Below are positions 1 to 5,785 of a DNA stretch of 16,277 nt, one piece after another. A program made the position numbers and the translations under genes. Source of the stretch: Gammaproteobacteria bacterium (GTDB taxonomy: Bacteria > Pseudomonadota > Gammaproteobacteria > Eutrophobiales > Eutrophobiaceae); the NCBI GenBank assembly GCA_018676275.1, contig JABHFC010000105.1, positions 1 through 16,277 on the forward strand, given 5' to 3'. The notes below the pieces were generated by a model. That model saw only the letters and a list, made by a program, of their open reading frames with translations, did not search any database and was not told the DNA's origin. Positions within the stretch are counted from its first letter, which is position 1. Each line of letters starts with the position of its first letter.

Positions 1-672
1 ATCGCTATGTGTGGAGGCATAATTAGCGCCCTGAGCCTGAGTCTGCCAGCTGAAACTCGCAACAAGCCAATGCAACTGGCTGGTCTTGTCTGTGCTTATA
101 ATTTTGGCCGATTGGCGAGTTATAGCATAGCCGGAGGCATAGTCGGCTACCTCGCCTACCTGTCGCCTCTCTCTACAATGTCAAATTCTGCGTATCTAAT
201 ATTTCAGCTTATAGCAGCGGGATTTCTTGTCGCACTGGGTTTGCATATTGCAGGGTGGTTACCACAATTAAAAAAAGTTGAGTCTATGGGGCTCCATTTA
301 TGGAAGTACTTACAACCGATAGGAAAGCATTTCATCCCGGCGAATACTATTCCACGCTCAGTTATGATTGGAATGATCTGGGGTTGGTTACCGTGTGGAT
401 TAGTTTATTCAGTTTTACTCTGGACAATATCCAGTTCTGATCCGCTAAAGGGAGCTCTGTATATGTTCATGTTTGGTCTAGGCACAATGCCATCAATGAT
501 ATTAAGCGCTTTAACGAGTAATATATTTTTGAAAGTTTCTTCCTTAAAAAAATTAAAAGTGTTCGCTGGAATAATAATTATTGTACTTGGACTGGCTTCA
601 GTCACTATCCAATTCGGTTTTATGAACCATGCGACTGATAACGCCAGGCCCACTGAACACTCTCATCACTGA
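1..672 (+). CDS. SafE/TauE-like membrane protein linked to cbb3 oxidase assembly (5' end outside window)
   Basis: A polytopic inner-membrane protein of the SafE/TauE (cytochrome c biogenesis transmembrane) type. In many gammaproteobacteria such a gene directly follows ccoS and is thought to help handle copper for cbb3 oxidase. The frame is open from the first base (codons for I-A before the first Met), and the opening 'IAMCGGI' matches the internal 'HCxxMCGG' motif of the family. The Met at base 7 is therefore not the start, and roughly ten or more N-terminal residues lie upstream. Family landmarks are an 'NFGRLASYSIAGG' stretch (about residues 34-46) and 'GWLPCGLVYS' (about 127-136), with about five to six hydrophobic segments. 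The C-terminus is short and histidine-rich (ends HSHH), which may bind metal. It converges with the GMC dehydrogenase gene across only 8 bp, with no terminator visible. The family is fairly sure; the copper role is inference from context. Confidence 0.85.
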   Translation: MAMCGGIISALSLSLPAETRNKPMQLAGLVCAYNFGRLASYSIAGGIVGYLAYLSPLSTMSNSAYLIFQLIAAGFLVALGLHIAGWLPQLKKVESMGLHLWKYLQPIGKHFIPANTIPRSVMIGMIWGWLPCGLVYSVLLWTISSSDPLKGALYMFMFGLGTMPSMILSALTSNIFLKVSSLKKLKVFAGIIIIVLGLASVTIQFGFMNHATDNARPTEHSHH

Positions 673-680
673 ATAAAAGC

Positions 681-2240
681 CTAAATATTCCCTCTTTTTA
701 ATAAATCCTCCAGATAATCTGCTTGCCGCAACACCAGTGCGACAATGGTTAGCGTAGGGTTTTCACAGCCTACACTGGGAAACAGACTGCCATCAGAAAT
801 AAATAGATTGGAAATGTCATGAGTTTGTCCCCAGGCATTACATACACTTGTCTTCGCGTTATGTCCGATGCGTGCTGTTCCCATATTATGCGTTGCCGGG
901 AACACATCCACCATTGTATGAATTTTACTTGCGTTAAGGGAACGATAAACATTCTTACCTTTTTCAATCGCATAAGCCTTCATTTTTGTTGTATTCGGGT
1001 GCTCCTTGTAGTGGACAATTGGCACCGGTAAACCGTAAGCGTCCTTCTGTTTCGAATGGACTGTTATTCTATTTGTCATTTCGGGCAAATCTTCCCCGTG
1101 TACCAACATTGCAGCGAGATGGTCATAGTTTTCCAGTGTACTGGCAAGATCTCGACCCCATCCACCCGGTTGTAAGAATTTGGCAAAAATCTCCGGTGTA
1201 AATGGTGCGGTAAGCATAAGAATACCTCCAGCAAAACCGCGTTCAGGATTGTGACCACTCTCATCTTTTACAATACCTGCCTGATGTGCGCCTCTATGGA
1301 TATTCACAGATCCCGGCATTTCCCCGACAACGCCTGCAATAAAGTGACGCATATAGTTACGTCCTACCTGATCACTTGAGTTGGCAAGTCCGCCGGGGAA
1401 ACGATTGCTGGCCGAATTCAATAATAAACGCGAGGTCTCAACGGCATTGCCTGCGACACAAACTGCTCTTAGTTTTTGTTTTTTTAACTCACCATCGCCG
1501 TTCAGGTAATGAACTTCAGAAGCTCTTCCCTGTTTATCATGTTTGATAGCCACCACCATTGATTCAGGACGCAGTTCGAAATGCCCTGTTTTTTCCGCTG
1601 CCGGCATCTCAGTGTAGAGTGTTGACCACTTTGCCTGGATAACGCAGCCACTTGTACAAAAGCCAATTTGTAAACAGGCTGCTCTACCATCACGCGCTTC
1701 AGAATTAATTGCGACGTTATTAGTATTAATTTCTGTGTAACCGACTTTGCGTGCGCCCGCTTCCAGTACCTTATAATTATTATTGCCAGGTAGTCGTGGA
1801 ATGTCGTGGGTGCCCGTTACACCCATACGGTCTTCAGCCAGACTGTAATACGGTGCCAACTCCTGCAAATCCAGAGGCCAGTCTACAAGGTTAGCACCAG
1901 CTATCTCTCCATAAGTAGATCTGGCTTTAAACTCGTGTTCCTGCAAACGTGGACAGGAAGCTGTCCAGTGCATAGTCGTTCCACCAACAGTTTTACAGGT
2001 CCAAACGGGAAAGCCCGGGATTGCCTGGCCGCTAGCTACACGAGGATCTAACCAGGTAAGTTTACCAAACATTTCTGTGTCATTATTGACGATATCGGCT
2101 TGCGCCAATCTTCTTCCTGCCTCCAGACAAACTACATCAATACCTCTTTGTGCCAGTTCATTAGCCAACACTCCACCGCCTGCTCCGGAACCGATGACAA
2201 CAACGACACTGTCATCTGATAAATTAAATTTTTTAGTCAT
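681..2240 (-). CDS. GMC-family FAD-dependent dehydrogenase, gluconate/glucose dehydrogenase large-subunit type
   Basis: A flavoprotein that should oxidise an alcohol or sugar-like hydroxyl group; the substrate is unknown. What can be seen: an N-terminal Rossmann dinucleotide motif GSGAGG (residues 17-22), the GMC motif VGGTTMHW (about 85-92), and the C-terminal GMC signature with probable catalytic His451 (in THNMGT) and Asn494 (in ENPTLT). At 519 residues it has the length of gluconate 2-dehydrogenase and FAD-glucose dehydrogenase large subunits. Cysteines 189, 195 and 199 form Cx5Cx3C, the spacing I recall for the [3Fe-4S] ligands of FAD-glucose dehydrogenases, so it probably relays electrons to a partner. 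It has no signal peptide of its own. The gene starts in a TAATG overlap with the upstream small-subunit gene, whose Tat signal would export the pair together. No cytochrome subunit gene adjoins it. A plain oxidase reacting with oxygen is less likely given the small subunit. Confidence 0.88.
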   Translation of the reverse strand: MTKKFNLSDDSVVVVIGSGAGGGVLANELAQRGIDVVCLEAGRRLAQADIVNNDTEMFGKLTWLDPRVASGQAIPGFPVWTCKTVGGTTMHWTASCPRLQEHEFKARSTYGEIAGANLVDWPLDLQELAPYYSLAEDRMGVTGTHDIPRLPGNNNYKVLEAGARKVGYTEINTNNVAINSEARDGRAACLQIGFCTSGCVIQAKWSTLYTEMPAAEKTGHFELRPESMVVAIKHDKQGRASEVHYLNGDGELKKQKLRAVCVAGNAVETSRLLLNSASNRFPGGLANSSDQVGRNYMRHFIAGVVGEMPGSVNIHRGAHQAGIVKDESGHNPERGFAGGILMLTAPFTPEIFAKFLQPGGWGRDLASTLENYDHLAAMLVHGEDLPEMTNRITVHSKQKDAYGLPVPIVHYKEHPNTTKMKAYAIEKGKNVYRSLNASKIHTMVDVFPATHNMGTARIGHNAKTSVCNAWGQTHDISNLFISDGSLFPSVGCENPTLTIVALVLRQADYLEDLLKRGNI

Positions 2241-2791
2241 TATTTTTCCAGCCAGTCAATATCGTCAAAACCACGGTGCAGATAACCTCCATGTTCAATT
2301 GAAGAGCCCTGATAGCCAATCAGTTTCCATACTTCTGGATTTCGATACAAACTTTCAATAGTGCGGTTATGTAGATAGGAAAACTCTTCACTACCCTGCA
2401 ATGTTTTGAGCAAGTCCAGCTTTTTGCTCATAGCGGCGCTTAGCCAATCACCATCGGCTTTGTCATTTAATATTTTTGTTAGCTGACTAATCAGAGTTTT
2501 AAGATTTTTCTGAGTATGCATATCCGAATTAATATCTCTGACAACATCAAGATATATCGTGTCTTCAAATCTGTCATGGGGAAACAACAAACGGCTGACA
2601 TCCGCGAGCAACAAGGCAGTTAATGAATCCAGATACTTTAGATTTAAATCATCCATAGCACTTGCACACAAGCTTATAGGACACATCGTTAATGCTGCCG
2701 TACTCAAAAGCAGTCGTTGCGAAAGAGCCAGAAAATCACGTCGACTAGTGTTGTTCTCGAATGCTTCGTCCGCTATTCGTTTGTTAAGCAT
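2240..2791 (-). CDS. Tat-exported small subunit of the FAD dehydrogenase (gluconate 2-dehydrogenase subunit 3 family)
   Basis: The small partner of the downstream GMC flavoprotein. In gluconate and glucose dehydrogenases this subunit carries the Tat signal and escorts the folded flavoprotein to the periplasm. The N-terminus has a twin-arginine motif, TSRRDFLAL (about residues 16-24), then a hydrophobic stretch rich in L and A ending near CASAM (about residues 42-46). The rest is mostly helical, with the tail ending in 'HGGYLHRGFDDIDWLEK', typical of the subunit 3 family. The length of 183 residues is usual. The ATG at 2791 has a GGAG ribosome site (2798-2801) 6 nt upstream. The stop codon shares one base with the start of the dehydrogenase gene, so the two are translationally coupled. 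The family call rests on the Tat signal, size and partner gene more than on a strict motif. Confidence 0.82.
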   Translation of the reverse strand: MLNKRIADEAFENNTSRRDFLALSQRLLLSTAALTMCPISLCASAMDDLNLKYLDSLTALLLADVSRLLFPHDRFEDTIYLDVVRDINSDMHTQKNLKTLISQLTKILNDKADGDWLSAAMSKKLDLLKTLQGSEEFSYLHNRTIESLYRNPEVWKLIGYQGSSIEHGGYLHRGFDDIDWLEK

Positions 2792-2831
2792 TGTTTTCTC
2801 CGAACACTAACAAGGATTTCTTGCTGTTGAT

Positions 2832-2844
2832 GAAATTTAATTTC
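2832..2844. repeat. 13-bp palindrome upstream of the dehydrogenase pair
   Basis: GAAATT-T-AATTTC is a perfect inverted repeat with 6-bp arms and a 1-bp centre. It lies about 40 bp upstream of the small-subunit start, on the promoter side of that gene. It could be an operator, but AT-rich palindromes of this size also arise by chance. Confidence 0.35.
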
Positions 2845-2848
2845 GTTA

Positions 2849-2890
2849 AAGCAGTGGATATATCAATCACACAAATAAATACCACTGCTT
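2849..2890 (-). repeat. 9-bp inverted repeat between the nitrile hydratase block and the dehydrogenase pair
   Basis: Arms AAGCAGTGG (2849-2857) and CCACTGCTT (2882-2890) are perfectly complementary around a 24-nt AT-rich loop. The repeat starts 8 bp past the stop codon of the last nitrile hydratase block gene, read on the minus strand. It could be a weak hairpin or attenuator that partly separates the two blocks, or an operator. The long loop and the short, interrupted T run after it (TTTAAC) are not those of a strong intrinsic terminator. Confidence 0.45.
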
Positions 2891-2897
2891 ATTGTTT

Positions 2898-3857
2898 CTA
2901 TGAAAATGACTTTAGTAAGGGCGCCTGCATTTTTGCTATTTTATAGGCATGACGTTGCCAGGGTAAATCACCTGAAATTATTGTATCCATTTCCATGTTT
3001 TCCAGGATCGCCCGGTTTAGTCGGTTTTTTTCCTGAAGATAATTTTGCGCACCCATGTTGCTGAGCAAGATCTGAAACTCATCATACGCCGATTGCTTAA
3101 AAGCTTTTTTCTCACCATATTTATCAAACAAGGGGTGCTCAGGATATAAGGTCAGTGCTTCAACGTAGCCCTCAGGTATTCCTGCAAAACCTTGTCTTTT
3201 TGAGGCCAACAGAGTCGGTAGCAAATGAGTATGCGGCCCTACCAGTGTTTCCGATGGAGTTTTGGGGATCTTACTTTCAATTTCCATGCGCCCTAAGGAT
3301 GAAATCACAACTCTGGCTGGGGAAGCATCAAGAATAGCCTGGGATGCAGGGTTTCCCGAATCAAATATGGGTCGTCCGCAATTTTCCCTTAATACTCTGA
3401 TAAGTTCATTGTCATCGGTTCGAACACAAAACTGTAATATGGCTGAATCAACTCCCATATCAAAAATGAGTTTTCCACGAGAAGATTCCACTACTGCATT
3501 TTGATCAACACCAAGCTCTGTCAATACACTATGTTGTGGAGTTTGTGCTGCAGACTCAGGTATACAAAAGGCAACATTTTGTGACCACGATTTTATACAG
3601 GGGCTGGGTTCTTCGTATGCGAGACACTTAATCCCTTGAACATTATTGATTTGCATAGCGCCACGCGCGGTAGTAACGCGAATTTCGTCTGCGTCTGCTT
3701 CAATAGTTATTTGCTCATCTTCATCGTACATAAATTCACCGATTGCCCCGGAGATACCAATACTCCAGCTATGATCAGGTGAACGTAAATGCTCTTCAAT
3801 AAAAGAGCTGATATCAAATGAGTTGATTGTGGTCTGTGTACTAGTGTGAGTGCCCAT
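2898..3857 (-). CDS. Unrecognised protein encoded with nitrile hydratase (about 319 residues)
   Basis: I do not recognise the function. The protein is soluble, with no signal peptide and no membrane segment. It lacks a Walker A motif, so it is not the P47K/COG0523 GTPase that accompanies iron-type nitrile hydratases. The N-terminal half looks beta-rich and acidic, beginning with an 'HSWSIGISGAIGEF' stretch; the C-terminal half is helical and contains 'GPHTHLLPTLL'. A resemblance to the DUF6925 family is a memory I could not check. The frame is also open upstream: possible starts are TTG at 3905 (GGAG 4 nt upstream), ATG at 3881 and ATG at 3857. I prefer 3857 because it gives a 17-bp overlap with the activator stop, though none has an ideal ribosome site. 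The overlap argues for co-expression with nitrile hydratase, as an accessory, regulatory or downstream factor. Confidence 0.75.
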   Translation of the reverse strand: MGTHTSTQTTINSFDISSFIEEHLRSPDHSWSIGISGAIGEFMYDEDEQITIEADADEIRVTTARGAMQINNVQGIKCLAYEEPSPCIKSWSQNVAFCIPESAAQTPQHSVLTELGVDQNAVVESSRGKLIFDMGVDSAILQFCVRTDDNELIRVLRENCGRPIFDSGNPASQAILDASPARVVISSLGRMEIESKIPKTPSETLVGPHTHLLPTLLASKRQGFAGIPEGYVEALTLYPEHPLFDKYGEKKAFKQSAYDEFQILLSNMGAQNYLQEKNRLNRAILENMEMDTIISGDLPWQRHAYKIAKMQAPLLKSFS

Positions 3858-4182
3858 GATGCAATCTTTGGTGTTCCTCATGGGCAAGTCGTTTTCGAGC
3901 TGCAAGTAACTCCGGGTTGGTTAATCCCTTGCTGGAGGTAATTTTCTCCAGTGCTGCCAACCAGTGTTCATAATAGGTGTTACCCAAATCCGGATCACCA
4001 GCAGCGCGTGCTGCCTGAATTGAGCTACCGAGTTCTTCCGCCCATTCGTCCCATGAAAAAACACCTTGCTCATGTAAATTTACTACCAGTGCAAAAGCCT
4101 GAGCCTGCCAAGGTGCATTAAATACAGGACCGTCTTCATCAACAGGTAATTCTGGAATTTTTTCGAGATCGGGTAATGACAT
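3841..4182 (-). CDS. Nitrile hydratase activator (P14K type, cobalt insertion)
   Basis: A small protein that matures cobalt-type nitrile hydratase. In the studied family it binds the alpha subunit, inserts cobalt and swaps it into the alpha-beta enzyme. The sequence resembles the N-terminal part of the beta subunit, as the family does: 'FNAPWQAQAFALVVNLHEQGVFSW' in pieces at about residues 21-44, 'WAEEL' near 47-51, then 'GDPDLGNTYYEHWLAALE' split across about 62-79. The C-terminus is histidine-rich (last 13 residues HEEHQRLHHGHSH, six His), a plausible metal-binding tail. At 113 residues the size is normal. The start ATG at 4182 lies 9 bp after the beta-subunit stop, with a TTAGGA ribosome-site-like stretch upstream. 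The gene overlaps the next one downstream. Presence of a 14K-type activator agrees with the cobalt motif in the alpha subunit. Confidence 0.9.
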   Translation of the reverse strand: MSLPDLEKIPELPVDEDGPVFNAPWQAQAFALVVNLHEQGVFSWDEWAEELGSSIQAARAAGDPDLGNTYYEHWLAALEKITSSKGLTNPELLAARKRLAHEEHQRLHHGHSH

Positions 4183-4191
4183 AAAATAATC

Positions 4192-4869
4192 CTAATTACT
4201 TACTAGCGGATCCATGTAATCATCGTGTAAGTCAATACATACCGAATCATTGGGATTAGCTTCATCTCCCCACAGTTCCTGTGCAGTAAATCGAACGCTG
4301 TAAACATGCTGTGGTTTTTCAGGGCCGCCATGGGCATTAGTATCAGCTAACAGAAAAACACCATGATCCTGCACTATCACACCTCTTTTACCACGGATGT
4401 AACGAGGTATTCGTGTGTGATGATAGGGATTGATATTTTTCGCTAAAATTTCCTCGCCTACCTGGAATTTTGCTTTCAAATCAGGATCCAGTTCAGCATT
4501 GGCAGGTATTGGATTTGCCATTGCGTACTGCATCATTTCTACAGGCACGGCAGGGCGATTATCGCCTCCTTCCGTGCGAATAGATTTTCCCGTTTCTATT
4601 TCCTCTTGCGTAAGAATATCTTTTTCCAGCAGGATACTTTCAAGAGTAAGCAACCATTTTTGATAATATCTGGCCTGCAGATAGATGGCGGGGTCAATAT
4701 GTTCTGTGGTCCTGCGCATTTCATCAATATTACAATAACCAGCGGGCAACAGACCGAGCGTCAATGCAAGTATTTTCCTTTCCCAATCTTCATGAAACAC
4801 CGGTTCATTTGGCTCTACATTGATAGGCCCGAAATTATCCATCCCACCAAGATCATGTATGCTATTCAT
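4192..4869 (-). CDS. Nitrile hydratase beta subunit
   Basis: The partner of the alpha subunit in the cytoplasmic enzyme that hydrates nitriles to amides. The start 'MNSIHDLGGMDNFGP' followed by 'EPNEPVFHEDWERKILAL' is the hallmark N-terminus of the family. The central 'YYQKWLLTLESILLEK' (about 68-83) and the SH3-like C-terminal barrel with 'RIPRYIRGKRGVIVQDHGVF' (about 154-173) and 'YSVRFTAQELWG' (about 190-201) complete the fold. At 225 residues it is full length. A GAGGA ribosome site (4877-4881) sits 7 nt before the ATG, which is 17 bp after the alpha-subunit stop. The conserved Arg residues that contact the oxidised cysteines of alpha appear to be present (MRRTTEH and IPRYIRGKRG), but assigning them exactly needs an alignment. 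Confidence 0.95.
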   Translation of the reverse strand: MNSIHDLGGMDNFGPINVEPNEPVFHEDWERKILALTLGLLPAGYCNIDEMRRTTEHIDPAIYLQARYYQKWLLTLESILLEKDILTQEEIETGKSIRTEGGDNRPAVPVEMMQYAMANPIPANAELDPDLKAKFQVGEEILAKNINPYHHTRIPRYIRGKRGVIVQDHGVFLLADTNAHGGPEKPQHVYSVRFTAQELWGDEANPNDSVCIDLHDDYMDPLVSN

Positions 4870-4886
4870 TAATTCGTCCTCGCAAA

Positions 4887-5489
4887 TTAATTTATTGCGT
4901 CAACCACTGATGTTCCAATCATCGAGTCACGTGTCACTAACGCGGCCAACTCATCTTCTGTTAAATTCTCGCTACCTTCCGGGCGCATCGGTAATACCAG
5001 GTATCTCAATTCAGCGTTACTATCCCAAACCCGCACTTCGACATCCTCACTCATTTCCACACCAAATTCTTTCAATATTCCTCGTGGGTCGCGTACTGCT
5101 CGGGCGCGGTAGGGAGTACTCTTGTACCATGTCGGTGGTAAACCCAGGATGGTCCATGGATAACAGGAACACAATGTACAAACCACCATGTTATGTACAT
5201 CCGCTGTGTTTTCTTTGACTTCTATATGGGTACCTTCAATTCCGGCTAATCCCAATTTTGCTATTGTGCCAGAGCCGTCTTTTAATAATTGTGCTTTAAA
5301 TTCCGGATCAGTCCAGGCCCGCGCAACCAGCCTGGCGCCATTATGTGGGCCCACCTTATTCTCATAATTATCAATAATAGCGTCCATTGTCGCCTGATCT
5401 ACCAGACCTTTTTCAAGTAGTACCGACTCCAAAGCTTTTACACGCAGTTGAGTATCTGACAGGGGTGCTCGATGATTCTTATTAGCCAT
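4887..5489 (-). CDS. Nitrile hydratase alpha subunit, cobalt type
   Basis: The metal-binding subunit of nitrile hydratase (EC 4.2.1.84). The metal site is VCTLCSCYPW, with ligands Cys104, Cys107, Ser108 and Cys109. Thr at position 105 marks the cobalt type, whereas iron enzymes have Ser there. In the mature enzyme two of these cysteines are oxidised to sulfinic and sulfenic acids. Downstream 'GLPPTWYKSTPYRARAVRDPRGIL' (in two halves, about 115-138) is typical of the family, and the 200-residue length is normal. Thiocyanate hydrolase gamma subunit shares the motif, but the two-subunit layout with a P14K gene favours nitrile hydratase. The ATG at 5489 has a GGAAG ribosome site (5497-5501) 7 nt upstream. 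Order is alpha, beta, activator, as described for some Pseudomonas cobalt enzymes. The gene lies 101 bp after ccoS on the same strand. Confidence 0.96.
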   Translation of the reverse strand: MANKNHRAPLSDTQLRVKALESVLLEKGLVDQATMDAIIDNYENKVGPHNGARLVARAWTDPEFKAQLLKDGSGTIAKLGLAGIEGTHIEVKENTADVHNMVVCTLCSCYPWTILGLPPTWYKSTPYRARAVRDPRGILKEFGVEMSEDVEVRVWDSNAELRYLVLPMRPEGSENLTEDELAALVTRDSMIGTSVVDAIN

Positions 5490-5521
5490 TGCTTTGCTTC
5501 CAGTTAATTGAACAATAAGAA

Positions 5522-5549
5522 TTTATCATGCAATGCCAGTGACTACCAA
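5522..5549 (-). promoter_or_regulatory. Weak candidate promoter for the nitrile hydratase genes
   Basis: On the minus strand a TTGGTA box (5549-5544) and a GATAAA box (5527-5522) are 16 bp apart, each matching four of six consensus bases. A TG two bases before an alternative TAAATT box could act as an extended -10. Transcription would begin about 26 nt before the alpha-subunit ATG. The match is poor, and transcription may simply continue from ccoI-ccoS. Confidence 0.22.
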
Positions 5550-5590
5550 TGCTACTTTCTATTAAAAGCTACTGCCTAACTCCTTGAATA

Positions 5591-5785
5591 TTAATCTGAA
5601 TTATGAGGTTCAGTTTTTGACTCATCGGCATTTTCAATGACATTCCTGTCATCATCCATAAGAATTTGATGCCCTGAGCTCTCAAGGTCATCGAATTGTC
5701 CAGAACGTATTGCCCAAAACAGGAAGTAGATAATTGCGGCCACCAGCAGCAAGGAAATCGGGATTAGTAGGTAAATAATATTCAT
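5591..5785 (-). CDS. ccoS: cbb3 oxidase maturation protein CcoS
   Basis: A small inner-membrane protein needed to make active cbb3 oxidase; in Rhodobacter, loss of CcoS leaves the enzyme without its heme b and copper cofactors. The 64 residues begin with one hydrophobic helix (about residues 3-26), followed by 'WAIRSGQFDDLES', the family's signature at the membrane exit, where 'GQFDDL' is the diagnostic part. The tail is acidic and hydrophilic. The ATG overlaps the ccoI stop by four bases (ATGA), giving translational coupling with the copper ATPase. It is followed not by the SafE-like gene, as is usual, but by nitrile hydratase. Confidence 0.93.
   Translation of the reverse strand: MNIIYLLIPISLLLVAAIIYFLFWAIRSGQFDDLESSGHQILMDDDRNVIENADESKTEPHNSD

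Noticed and set aside
7..9. ATG at base 7 as the true start of the SafE-like gene
   Set aside because: It encodes the Met of the internal MCGG motif; the frame is open to the window edge and family members have more sequence before it.
4820..5218. 132-codon plus-strand frame across the nitrile hydratase genes
   Set aside because: It is antisense to two well-supported genes, resembles no family and has no ribosome site; an antisense shadow.
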